A stretch of 64,000 bases of DNA from assembly GCF_013340305.1 (NCBI RefSeq), contig NZ_BLVP01000005.1, forward strand, positions 99,667-163,666, read 5' to 3'. A model generated the notes under the pieces. That model was not told the DNA's origin. It did no database searches and saw nothing but the letters and a program-made list of their open reading frames with translations. The first letter of the stretch is position 1. Each line of letters opens with the position of its first letter. Both the position numbers and the translations under genes were made by a program. Shown here in pieces: positions 8,744 to 16,297 of this stretch. The DNA is from Desulfovibrio psychrotolerans. GTDB taxonomy: Bacteria; Desulfobacterota; Desulfovibrionia; Desulfovibrionales; Desulfovibrionaceae.

Positions 8744-9672
8744 CCGGATGGCTGAAGGTGGTGGGGCTTGGTCCCGGCCATGCATCGCTGCTCACCCCGC
8801 AGGCGGCGCAGGCCCTTGCGCAGGCCGATGTGATTGTGGGCTACACCCTGTATGTGGACCTTGTCCCCCCGGAACTGAAGGCAGGCAAGGAAATCATCGC
8901 CACAGGCATGATGGGCGAGATGGAACGCTGCGCAGCCGCGCTGGCCTGCGCACAGGCAGGCCGCAACACGGCGGTGGTCTGCTCGGGCGACCCCGGCATC
9001 TACGCCATGGCCGGACTGGTCTTTGAACTGGCAGAAGAGAGGGCCGTATCCGCCGGGCAGGCACTGGCAAACGGACTGCCCAAAGCCAGCGGGCTCCCCA
9101 AAGACAGCGGACTCCCCAAGAACAGGCTGCACAAAAGCGTGCCGATTCAGACCGGGCAGCTTCAGGCCGAACAGATGCAGGCAGCCCGCCCCCCCCTTTC
9201 AGAAAGCAAGGGACAACCGGCAGACATGCCGGACATAGAAATCATCGCGGGGGTTCCCGCCCTGTCCGCTGCCGCCGCACTGCTGGGTGCGCCCCTCATG
9301 CACGACTTCGCCTGCATCAGCCTTTCCGACCTGCTCACGCCGTGGGAGGTCATTGAAAAACGCCTCGCCTGTGCCGCAGAGGGCGATTTCGTCATCGTGC
9401 TCTACAACCCCAAGTCAAAGAAACGCCACTGGCAACTGCCCCGCGCGCTGGAAATCGTCGCCACCCACCGCACAGCGGAAACCCCCGTGGGCATTGTCCG
9501 GCAGGCCCACAGGCCGGAACAGGCCGTGCTTGTCACCTCGCTGGCAGAGTGCTCACCGGAAGACGTGGACATGCTCTCCATCCTCATCATCGGCAACAGT
9601 TCCACCCGCCGCATGGGCAGGCACATGGTTACGCCCCGCGGGTACATGACAAAATACCGACACCGGGAATAA
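8740..9672 (+). CDS. cbiH: Precorrin-3B / cobalt-factor III C17-methyltransferase with a repeat-containing insertion
   Basis: CbiH/CobJ methylates C17 and contracts the corrin ring using S-adenosylmethionine. The N-terminus (VVGLGPGHASLLTPQA), the glycine-rich VVCSGDPGIYAMAG, and the C-terminal VIVLYNPKSKKRHWQL and GIVRQAHRPEQ are tetrapyrrole-methylase motifs. The 310-residue length exceeds the usual about 240-260 because an insertion of roughly 60 residues (about 105-165) separates the SGDPG half from the EIIAGVPALSAAAALLG half. The insertion starts with three copies of GLPKxS encoded by an 18-bp tandem repeat at 9073-9126 and is otherwise polar and low in complexity. It stays in frame, so the enzyme is probably functional with an extra surface loop. 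Confidence 0.92.
   Translation: MTGWLKVVGLGPGHASLLTPQAAQALAQADVIVGYTLYVDLVPPELKAGKEIIATGMMGEMERCAAALACAQAGRNTAVVCSGDPGIYAMAGLVFELAEERAVSAGQALANGLPKASGLPKDSGLPKNRLHKSVPIQTGQLQAEQMQAARPPLSESKGQPADMPDIEIIAGVPALSAAAALLGAPLMHDFACISLSDLLTPWEVIEKRLACAAEGDFVIVLYNPKSKKRHWQLPRALEIVATHRTAETPVGIVRQAHRPEQAVLVTSLAECSPEDVDMLSILIIGNSSTRRMGRHMVTPRGYMTKYRHRE
9073..9126 (+). repeat. Three 18-bp tandem repeats inside cbiH
   Basis: The units start at 9073, 9091 and 9109 (GGACTGCCCAAAGCCAGC and variants) and encode GLPKAS, GLPKDS and GLPKNR. The unit is a multiple of three, so the reading frame is kept. Confidence 0.85.
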
Positions 9673-9751
9673 TCCTCCGCACCTCCCTCTGTATGAGGAT
9701 ACAGAAACTTGTGTAAAACCGTGCACTAGTCCTGTCAAAAGGCGGCTATCC

Positions 9752-9778
9752 TTGACATGGCACGGTGCCTGCTATATC
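9752..9778 (+). promoter_or_regulatory. Promoter region of cytochrome c3: overlapping sigma-70-like and sigma-54-like elements
   Basis: TTGACA at 9752-9757 is a perfect -35 hexamer, followed by TATATC at 9773-9778 with a short 15-nt spacer. In the same bases TGGCAC-N5-CTGCT (9758-9773) fits the -24/-12 spacing of a sigma-54 promoter (GG to GC 12 bp) with one mismatch. GGCACGGTGCC within it is also palindromic. Which factor is used cannot be decided by eye. Confidence 0.5.
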
Positions 9779-9821
9779 CATTGTGTGAAATTCTTAACAT
9801 GCCTTGTGAAGGAGGTTACTC

Positions 9822-10214
9822 ATGAGGAAGTCATTGTTCATTGCTCTGGTTGCTGCTCTGGCTCTGGCCTTCGCGTTGCCGCTGGTTGCTGCTGAAGCTC
9901 CCGCAGACGGGTACAGGATGGAAGCCACGAAGATGCCTGTGGTCTTCAACCACTCCACCCACGCGTCTGCACAGTGTGCCGACTGTCACCACCCCGTGGA
10001 TGGCAAGGAAAACTTCGGCAAGTGCTCTACTGAGGGCTGCCACTCCACCGCCGAAGCCGACAAGAACGTCAAGGGCTCTTACTACAAGGTCATCCATGAC
10101 CGTAAGGCTGGCACCGTTGCCACCTGTATTTCCTGCCACAACGACGTAGCGGGCGCAGACAAGGACAAGAAGAAGGCCCTCACCGGCTGCAAGCAGTCCA
10201 GCTGCCATCCCTAA
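9822..10214 (+). CDS. cycA: Tetraheme cytochrome c3 (type I), periplasmic
   Basis: Type I cytochrome c3 is the abundant periplasmic electron carrier that takes electrons from hydrogenases and formate dehydrogenases. The 130-residue precursor has a signal peptide (MRKSLFIALVAALALAFALP, cleavage near VAA-EAP) and exactly four haem sites in the class pattern: CADCH (52-56), CSTEGCH (68-74), CISCH (102-106) and CKQSSCH (123-129), alternating CXXCH and CXXXXCH. Distal histidine candidates are His44, His47, His57 and His92. A near-perfect AAGGAGG Shine-Dalgarno sequence precedes the start and a strong terminator follows, as expected for a highly expressed single-gene unit. Confidence 0.97.
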   Translation: MRKSLFIALVAALALAFALPLVAAEAPADGYRMEATKMPVVFNHSTHASAQCADCHHPVDGKENFGKCSTEGCHSTAEADKNVKGSYYKVIHDRKAGTVATCISCHNDVAGADKDKKKALTGCKQSSCHP

Positions 10215-10237
10215 GACTCAAGGATAATTGATTTGAA

Positions 10238-10266
10238 GAGGCCGTCCGCAAGGGCGGCCTCTTGCG
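10238..10266 (+). terminator. Intrinsic terminator after cytochrome c3
   Basis: GAGGCCGTCC (10238-10247) pairs with GGGCGGCCTC (10252-10261) around a GCAA tetraloop; TTGCGTT follows. The U-run is modest but the stem is very stable. Confidence 0.8.
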
Positions 10267-10418
10267 TTATCGTCCGATGTATGGTTATTCTGGGTGGGAT
10301 AGCGTGACAGAACCCTCCGCATAGGCCCGTGCGCCCTCCGTGGCTCCGCCCTGCCGGGGACTCCGGCGAGTCGCTTACTCGCTGTCAGGTTTGCAAACCA
10401 GAAAGCCCAAGGTACGCC

Positions 10419-12638
10419 ATGTCACCGAAAGACACCCCCGAATTCGACGTCGAAGACGACATCATAGAGCTTACAGACATCGTGGAACACGGCACCCCGC
10501 CCGCCTCTGCAGGGGCGGAGGATCTGGCCGACGATCTCTTTGATGCCGGCGGTGACGAGGTGGACTTCGAGAAAGAACTGGAGGACCTCTTCACCGATGG
10601 AAACGGCGCAGCGGCCTCACCGGGCGCATCTGCAAGGGATGCTGACGAGGGGCTCGATTTCGAAGCCGACCTTGACGATTTGCTGGGCAGTCTGGACTCA
10701 GAAGAAGACTCTCCGCCCGCCGTTCCTTCAGCCGCAAAGGCTGCCGCGTCTCCGTCAGCCCCTTCCCCGGCGGATGACGACGATGACTTTGCCGCAGAGC
10801 TGGACGACCTGCTCGGCGGACTGGACAGCGCCGGTCCCGCCGCACAAGGCGCATCTCCGGCAGATGACGATGACATGGATGCCGACCTTGATGCCCTCCT
10901 CGGCAGTCTGGATGATACGCCCGCCAAACCCGCCAAGGCTCCTCAGCCGTCCAAGCCCTCCCCCGCCATGGAAGAGGTGCCGGACGATGACGTGGACGAC
11001 CTGCTCAGCGAGCTTGGCCTTGCACCGGAACCGGGCCCCGCTCCTGAAAAGGCACCTGCCCCAGCTGCCAAGCCACAGACTGCCGGTGCCGATACCGATA
11101 TCGATTTTTCCGAACTGGATGCCCTCATAGAAGGGCTTGAAGTTCCTCAGGGAAGAACAGCCCCCGCTCCGGCAGAGGATGACGGCCTGCCGGACCTTTC
11201 CGATCTGGACAGCCTGCTGGAAGAAGCGACCGGCGGCCTTCCGGAACCGGCAGCCACGCGGAGCGCCGCTCCTGCGGACATGGACGGGCCGGACAGCGCA
11301 GACGATCAGGCAGACATGGACAACCTGGACAGCCTGCTCGAATCCCTGCAGACCCCCGCTCCGGCGGCAGCGGCGCAGCCCCTCCCCGCTGGCAGGCAAG
11401 GTTCGCCAAGCTCCCCAGACTCCCCGGACTCCCCGGATTCCCCGGATATGACCGACACCATGGGGACAACGGACGATCTGGACGCCTTCCTCGATTCTCT
11501 GGGCGATGACGATCAAGACCTCCAGCAGGAAAGCTCCCCCGCTCCGGCACCTGCCGCCGGGGAGCCTGCCCTGCCCTTCGACCCCAACGAATCTCTCGAT
11601 ACGCCGGATATGGACGATCTGGACGCCCTGCTGGGCGATCTCACCCAACCGGAGCAGACGGCAGACCATCATCCGGCAGAGGCACCCGGCCTTTCCGGCT
11701 CAGCGGACCTTGGGGATATGTCTGCCGCAGGCGACGACGAAGATATTCCGGATCTGGATGACATTCTTGCCGCAGAAGAAGCCGCTTCCCCCGTGGCAGC
11801 CGGAGCAACCGGAACGGCAGGCGCACACCCGGCCGCAGTACCGGACGCTCTGGACGAACTGGAAGCCCTGCTCGGCAGCGCAGATGCGCCCGATATGGAT
11901 ACCGTTCAGCCCAATGGTCTGGCTGCCGATTTGACCGACGATTTGGCCGACGATTTGGCTGCCGACCTGCTCGGCGATGATGTACCGGACCATGCGCCCA
12001 ATGCAGACATAGACGCCCTGCTTGCCGATCTGGACGCTTTACCCCCGCAGGATGGCGACGAAGACCCGCTTGCAGGCCTGTCGGGCAGCGATGCCCTCCA
12101 TCTGGCAGACGATGACGGTTCGGACTTTGCGGATTCCGCAGATGCACCTGACGCGGACGATATGCTGGCAGGCGGCCTCACGCTGGACGACCTTTCCCCG
12201 GCCGAAGCCGCCCCCGCCTCCCCGGACGCCGCCTTCGCCGCTTCCGCGCCCGATATGAAGTCCCTGCTGCAGCGCATTGCCGCACTGGAAGCCGCAGCCC
12301 GCCTTTCCGAGGAGTCCGTGGAAGATATCGTGGCCCGCAAAATCGCGGAAGCCGCTGCGGAGGAAGAAGCCTGCCCGGTGCACACAGACCTGCACGCCGC
12401 ACTGGAAAATGCGCTGGCGGAAAACAGCCCCGTCATGGAGCGCATCTCCGCCATGCTGGACGCCAAGCTGGACGCGCGGTTTGCGGAGCTGGAAGAATCC
12501 ATGTTCACCCACAAGGACTGGAACATGCTTGGCCGTGAACTCAAGGACGAAATCAAGACCACGCTGGAAAAAACCGCCGCCAAGGCAGCCGCAGACATCA
12601 TCCGCGAAGAGCTGGCTGCCCTTCTGGCAGAGGAATAG
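10419..12638 (+). CDS. Very acidic protein with repeated DLDALL-type motifs
   Basis: I do not recognise a named family. The 739-residue product is extremely rich in Asp, Ala, Pro and Glu, has no signal peptide or membrane helix, and consists for about 590 residues of disordered sequence in which a short hydrophobic motif recurs roughly every 40 residues: DLDDLLGSLD, ELDDLLGGLD, DLDALLGSLD, DVDDLLSELG, ELDALIEGLE, DLDSLLEEAT, NLDSLLESLQ, DLDAFLDSLG, DLDALLGDLT, DLDDILAAEE, ELEALLGSAD, DIDALLADLD. The last about 130 residues are predicted helical/coiled coil (MKSLLQRIAALEAAARL to the end). Coding tandem repeats add to it (SPDSPDSPD; DDLADDLAADL). ATG 10419 with AAGG upstream is chosen over 10329. 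The repeats resemble FimV-like acidic tracts and the EIDALL segment at the FliM N-terminus; flagellar genes converge on it from the other side. Confidence 0.7.
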   Translation: MSPKDTPEFDVEDDIIELTDIVEHGTPPASAGAEDLADDLFDAGGDEVDFEKELEDLFTDGNGAAASPGASARDADEGLDFEADLDDLLGSLDSEEDSPPAVPSAAKAAASPSAPSPADDDDDFAAELDDLLGGLDSAGPAAQGASPADDDDMDADLDALLGSLDDTPAKPAKAPQPSKPSPAMEEVPDDDVDDLLSELGLAPEPGPAPEKAPAPAAKPQTAGADTDIDFSELDALIEGLEVPQGRTAPAPAEDDGLPDLSDLDSLLEEATGGLPEPAATRSAAPADMDGPDSADDQADMDNLDSLLESLQTPAPAAAAQPLPAGRQGSPSSPDSPDSPDSPDMTDTMGTTDDLDAFLDSLGDDDQDLQQESSPAPAPAAGEPALPFDPNESLDTPDMDDLDALLGDLTQPEQTADHHPAEAPGLSGSADLGDMSAAGDDEDIPDLDDILAAEEAASPVAAGATGTAGAHPAAVPDALDELEALLGSADAPDMDTVQPNGLAADLTDDLADDLAADLLGDDVPDHAPNADIDALLADLDALPPQDGDEDPLAGLSGSDALHLADDDGSDFADSADAPDADDMLAGGLTLDDLSPAEAAPASPDAAFAASAPDMKSLLQRIAALEAAARLSEESVEDIVARKIAEAAAEEEACPVHTDLHAALENALAENSPVMERISAMLDAKLDARFAELEESMFTHKDWNMLGRELKDEIKTTLEKTAAKAAADIIREELAALLAEE

Positions 12639-12663
12639 CCCGGCTCCGTGCCGCGCTTCTTTG

Positions 12664-12744
12664 GCGCATAACAAGCCGCGCATAACAAGCCGCACACAAC
12701 ATCCACGCATAACAGTCCGCACATACCAACCGCACGCAACAAGG
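12664..12744. repeat. Degenerate 13-14 bp tandem array
   Basis: About six units of the type GCGCATAACAAGCC follow each other, the first two (12664 and 12678) being identical and later ones diverged. The array fills the gap between the acidic-protein gene and the terminator upstream of fliQ's 3' end. Confidence 0.75.
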
Positions 12745-12772
12745 GCCGCTCCATACGGGGCGGCCCTTGTTT
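12741..12772. terminator. Terminator between the convergent acidic-protein gene and fliQ
   Basis: AAGGGCCGC (12741-12749) pairs with GCGGCCCTT (12760-12768), followed by TGTTT on the plus strand and a weaker TTGTT on the minus strand. It probably serves both converging transcripts. Confidence 0.75.
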
Positions 12773-12795
12773 ACATTGCGTCACTGCCGGAGCGG

Positions 12796-13065
12796 TCAGC
12801 GCACGTAGTTGGGAATATTGATGAATACGTCACGGGTAAACGTCACCATGCGCTCCATGAGCCACGGAAACGAGAACAGCAGGGCAATAAATATGGAGAC
12901 GATCTTGGGAATGAACGAAAGGGTCATCTCCTGAATTTGCGTTGCCGCCTGAATCACAGAGACAAACACACCCACGGCAAGTCCCACGCCCAACATGGGC
13001 AGGGCAAGCATCAGGGCCAATTCTATGGACTGTCTGGCAAAGCCAATCACAAATTCGGGCGTCAT
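12796..13065 (-). CDS. fliQ: Flagellar export apparatus protein FliQ
   Basis: FliQ is a small membrane subunit of the type III export gate (FliPQR). The 89-residue length and two long hydrophobic helices fit, with family features FVIGFARQSIELALMLALPM at the N-terminus, the loop TQIQEMTLSFIPKIV and a second helix. It is the last gene of the motA-to-fliQ run, 15 bp after fliP. fliR is not adjacent and must lie elsewhere. Confidence 0.95.
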   Translation of the reverse strand: MTPEFVIGFARQSIELALMLALPMLGVGLAVGVFVSVIQAATQIQEMTLSFIPKIVSIFIALLFSFPWLMERMVTFTRDVFINIPNYVR

Positions 13066-13080
13066 GGGGCGGTCTCCTTG

Positions 13081-13893
13081 CTATAAGAGAAAACTGTTCA
13101 CCAAAGAGCCGGTCAGCAAACTCCATCCGTCCACCATGACGAAGAGCAGCAGCTTGAACGGTGCGGAAACCATCATGGGCGGCAGCATCATCATACCCAT
13201 GGCGAGCAGGATGCTGGAAATAACCATGTCGAGGATGAGAAACGGAATGTAGATGAGAAACCCTATGGTAAAGGCTGTCTTCAATTCGCTGATGATGAAC
13301 CCGGCCGCCAGCATAAAGGTGGGCACTTCGTCCTTGTTCTTCGGGCGCTCCATCTTGGTGATGGTATAGAAGATGGAAAGGTCCTTCTCCCGCGTGTGCT
13401 TGAACATGAACGTGCGCAGCGGCTGCTGCGCCGTATCCAGCATTTTGGAAAACCCTATTTCTTCGTTCAGATAGGGCTGCACGGCGTTCTGGTTTATGTC
13501 GGTCACCACAGGCATCATAATGGCAACAGTCATAAATATGGCAAGGCTCGCCAGCACCTGGTTGGGCGGCAGCTGCTGCACGCCCAGCGCCATGCGGATA
13601 AAATGGAAGACGATGATGATGCGGGTAAAGGAGGTTACTGTCAGCATTATGGCCGGAGCCAGCGACAGTATGGTGAGCATGAACAGGATTTCAAAAAGGA
13701 CAGAAACCTTCTCCGGCTCAGTCTCTCCCCCGGCAAGCTGTAACGAAAGCGTGGGCAGGGCAAGGTCCTGCGCCGCTGCTGCAAGAACTGGCAGCCCCAG
13801 CAGCAGAGCTAGGCTAAGAAGAACTCTCCCCGTCGCCCGCTTTTTCCAACATGGCCCTGAAGTCTGCTTTGTCCGATTCGCGTGTCCCGTCAT
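13081..13893 (-). CDS. fliP: Flagellar export gate protein FliP
   Basis: FliP forms the core of the flagellar type III export channel. The 270-residue protein has a signal-like N-terminal hydrophobic segment and the strongly conserved core LTVTSFTRIIIVFHFIRMAL, PPNQVLASLAIFMT, and ELKTAFTIGFLIYIPFLILD, ending with the helix MGMMMLPPMMVSAPFKLLLF. The start at 13893 has a GGAAG Shine-Dalgarno sequence six bases upstream, which makes the coding region overlap the end of fliO by 80 bp in another frame. No in-frame ATG occurs between this start and the conserved core, so the overlap is probably real and couples fliO and fliP translation. Confidence 0.95.
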   Translation of the reverse strand: MTGHANRTKQTSGPCWKKRATGRVLLSLALLLGLPVLAAAAQDLALPTLSLQLAGGETEPEKVSVLFEILFMLTILSLAPAIMLTVTSFTRIIIVFHFIRMALGVQQLPPNQVLASLAIFMTVAIMMPVVTDINQNAVQPYLNEEIGFSKMLDTAQQPLRTFMFKHTREKDLSIFYTITKMERPKNKDEVPTFMLAAGFIISELKTAFTIGFLIYIPFLILDMVISSILLAMGMMMLPPMMVSAPFKLLLFVMVDGWSLLTGSLVNSFLL

Positions 13894-14395
13894 GGTCCGC
13901 TTCCGTCTCCGTTAAAAGATTGATGTTGTGGTCAGTGACCCCCAACAGCAACCGTTTATTCAAGAAGCGTACCACCACCAGAGATTTCTTGGGACCAAGG
14001 TGAAACTGCCCCTCCACGGCCAACCCCTGACGTCCAAGGCTGCCCATGGCCCGCAGCTTGCCGAACCGCTTGAGCGCCCACAGGCCCATGTACAGCGCGC
14101 CCAGAATGAGCAGCAGCACGCCTATGGCCTGAAAATACCCACCCCAGCCCATTATCTGGGGAGCCGCCTCAAGGGGTGCGGTGCCGGAAGAAAACAGCGT
14201 CGTTGCGTTGACACCCTCTTCCACCGCCCGCGCAACAGGGCTGCCAGGCCCGACAGCCCCTACAGACCCGATAGGCCCGCCAGGCGCAACCATGGCTTCT
14301 GCCGTGGCGTTGTGTGCCACGGCTGCCCGAAAAGTCGCATTTGTCGCGTTTGCCGCATCCGCCATGGCGGCGCTTATCTGCGTTGCGTTAAGCAA
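13814..14395 (-). CDS. fliO: Flagellar biosynthetic protein FliO
   Basis: FliO is a small membrane protein that assists assembly of the FliP ring. The 193-residue product has an Ala/Gly-rich N-terminal region, one transmembrane helix (about residues 80-105, YFQAIGVLLLILGALYMGLW) and a cytoplasmic domain with the family pattern GLAVEGQFHLGPKKSLVVVR followed by LLLGVTDHNINLL. It overlaps fliN by 8 nt at its start and fliP by 80 nt at its end. An internal ATG (MADAANATN) is an alternative start. Confidence 0.88.
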   Translation of the reverse strand: MLNATQISAAMADAANATNATFRAAVAHNATAEAMVAPGGPIGSVGAVGPGSPVARAVEEGVNATTLFSSGTAPLEAAPQIMGWGGYFQAIGVLLLILGALYMGLWALKRFGKLRAMGSLGRQGLAVEGQFHLGPKKSLVVVRFLNKRLLLGVTDHNINLLTETEADHDGTRESDKADFRAMLEKAGDGESSS

Positions 14396-14981
14396 GCTGT
14401 TTCACCCGTTCAATGGGACTGATAATATCCGTGAGCCGCACCCCGAACTTTTCGTTAATAACCACGGCCTCACCGCGCGCCACAAGCTTGCCGTTCACAA
14501 AAATCTCCAGCGGTTCCCCGGCCAGCTTGTTCAGTTCCACCACCGAACCCTGACCGAGCTGAAGCAGTTCGTTTATGAGCAGCCGGGTGCGCCCAAGCTC
14601 CGCAGAAACATCCAGCGGGATGTCCAGAATGAAATCCAGCTCGCGCTTGCCGCTGTCGGGCCGGGGGTTCTTGGCTTCTTCCGTCAAATCCTTGAACGTG
14701 GCTTCCCGCGCAGCAGAGGCAAAAAAGGCCTGTTCCTTCTCCTTCTTCACCTGATCCTGCTCGTCAGAGGCAAGGGCTGCTGCCCATTCTGCGGCAAGCC
14801 GTTCATCATCGCTCATACCGCCTGCCTTGCCGTTCTTCTGCGCTGCCGCGGGAGCTGCCGCCGGAGCGGCTGCCGCAGCGGCTGCAGCCGCCTCAAAGGG
14901 ATCGGGATCGCCCTCTTCCTGCGCTTCCAGCGCTGCCGCCCATTGTGCCGCCAACTGATCCTGATCGAGTTCGTCAGCCAT
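14388..14981 (-). CDS. fliN: Flagellar motor switch protein FliN
   Basis: FliN forms the lower C-ring of the flagellar switch. The C-terminal about 80 residues are the SpoA/FliN domain (LDFILDIPLDVSAELGRTRL, LLQLGQGSVVELNKLAGEPL, FVNGKLVARGEAVVINEKFG). The first about 105 residues are an Ala-rich, acidic extension with two similar short motifs (LAAQWAAALEAQEEGD and LAAEWAAALASDEQDQ), making the protein (197 residues) longer than the about 100-140 of simple FliN. The start at 14981 follows GGAAGGTGG. Confidence 0.95.
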   Translation of the reverse strand: MADELDQDQLAAQWAAALEAQEEGDPDPFEAAAAAAAAAPAAAPAAAQKNGKAGGMSDDERLAAEWAAALASDEQDQVKKEKEQAFFASAAREATFKDLTEEAKNPRPDSGKRELDFILDIPLDVSAELGRTRLLINELLQLGQGSVVELNKLAGEPLEIFVNGKLVARGEAVVINEKFGVRLTDIISPIERVKQLA

Positions 14982-15034
14982 ATTCCACCTTCCTGCGTGA
15001 AAGGATGTTCGCCGTTACTGATCGGTACTTGCCA

Positions 15035-15526
15035 CTACTGAATGACCAGTTCCGTAAAATACACCCGCACCACCTTGGAGCCGCCCATAATCTGGTTCAG
15101 CCGCGTCACAATCTCGTTCTTGAGCAGAATCTTGTTCTCCAGCGGGGCAAGGTCCACATACGACTTGCTGGAAAGCAGCAGAATAATCGCGTCCCGCACC
15201 TTCGCCTGCGATGATTCCAATTCCGCGGCAGCGGCGGGGCTCACCACCTCCACATCCAGCGTCAGCTTAATGTAGCGGCGACCAAGCGGGTCCGCAAGGT
15301 TCACAAGAAACGTGGGCAGCGTCACCACGCGGGCATCCTTGGGGCTTACTTCGCCCGCGGCACCCGCATCAAGGGGCAGTTGCTGCCCTGCGGGATCCTC
15401 CGGCGCGCTCAGAAAAAACTTCCACGCCGCAAAACCACCCGCCCCCAGCACAATAACCAGCAGCACAAGCACAATTATCCACTTGAGCTTGCTCTTCTTC
15501 TTTTCCGGCTGTCCCGCATCGGCCAT
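15035..15526 (-). CDS. fliL: Flagellar basal body-associated protein FliL
   Basis: FliL is a single-pass inner-membrane protein with a periplasmic domain that surrounds and supports the stator. The 163-residue product has a Lys-rich cytoplasmic start, one transmembrane helix (WIIVLVLLVIVLGAGGFAAW, about residues 17-37) and the FliL periplasmic domain (FLVNLADPLGRRYIKLTLDV, ending KVVRVYFTELVIQ). ATG 15526 behind a strong AAGGAGG is preferred over the ATG ten codons upstream. Confidence 0.95.
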   Translation of the reverse strand: MADAGQPEKKKSKLKWIIVLVLLVIVLGAGGFAAWKFFLSAPEDPAGQQLPLDAGAAGEVSPKDARVVTLPTFLVNLADPLGRRYIKLTLDVEVVSPAAAAELESSQAKVRDAIILLLSSKSYVDLAPLENKILLKNEIVTRLNQIMGGSKVVRVYFTELVIQ

Positions 15527-15565
15527 AATCGCCTCCTTGTCGCGCCCGCCTGCCAAGGCGACAGG

Positions 15566-16294
15566 CTACATATATCGTCCCATCCACTGGGAGGTCTTAA
15601 TCAGAATCTCCACACGCCTGTTCTGCGCCCTTCCGGCTTCCGTCATGTTGTCCATCGCAGGCTTGTCCGGCCCGTAGCCGCTTACAGAAAACCGTTGCGG
15701 GGCAATGCCCAGCGCAAGAAAATAGTCCAGAACAGCCATCGCCCGCATGCCGGAAAGGGCATAATTGTCCAACGGTGCAGAAGGCATGTTGTCCGTATGC
15801 CCCGCTATGTTGCAGTCCGCCGTGGTGTATTGCAACATCATTCCCACCTGTTCCAGCAGCTTTTCCGCCGCCGGGTTCAGCGTATAGCTGCCGGAAGGAA
15901 AAAGCAGCGAGTCCGTCAGCACAATGGCAAGCCCTTCGGGATGCTCCAGAATCCGCAAATTCCTGTCCAGCGTGCTCACATCAATATCAGGCGGCAGCAC
16001 ATCGTCCGGGAAGAGCAGGTCCTTTATGCGTTCCGGCTTGTTCAGAGCCATCTGCGTATCTTCCAGCAGTTTCAGCAGCACAGTCACCCTTGTGGGCACC
16101 TTCCCCGATCCCTGATGGCTGATAATTTCGGCACGGCTCTGAAAAGGACTCATCTGCGAGAGCATTACCCGGTCCATAGAGGCCATACTCAGCAGCAACA
16201 CAAAAAACGTCAGCAGCAGCGTGACAAGGTCCGAAAACGTAATCAACCACGCCGGGGTGCCGCCACCGCCCTTTTCCTTCTTCTTTCGTGCCAT
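15566..16294 (-). CDS. motB: MotB-like OmpA-domain stator protein, second copy
   Basis: This 242-residue protein has the MotB layout: Lys-rich cytoplasmic N-terminus, one transmembrane helix starting AWLITFSDLVTLLLTFFVLL with the proton-channel aspartate in TFSD, a plug/linker, and a C-terminal OmpA/MotB peptidoglycan-binding domain (AGHTDNMPSAPLDNYALSGM, RVEILI). With MotA it makes the ion-conducting stator. It lies 3 bp after another MotB-like gene and both keep the critical aspartate. GGAG precedes the start. Confidence 0.93.
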   Translation of the reverse strand: MARKKKEKGGGGTPAWLITFSDLVTLLLTFFVLLLSMASMDRVMLSQMSPFQSRAEIISHQGSGKVPTRVTVLLKLLEDTQMALNKPERIKDLLFPDDVLPPDIDVSTLDRNLRILEHPEGLAIVLTDSLLFPSGSYTLNPAAEKLLEQVGMMLQYTTADCNIAGHTDNMPSAPLDNYALSGMRAMAVLDYFLALGIAPQRFSVSGYGPDKPAMDNMTEAGRAQNRRVEILIKTSQWMGRYM

Positions 16295-16297
16295 GGC

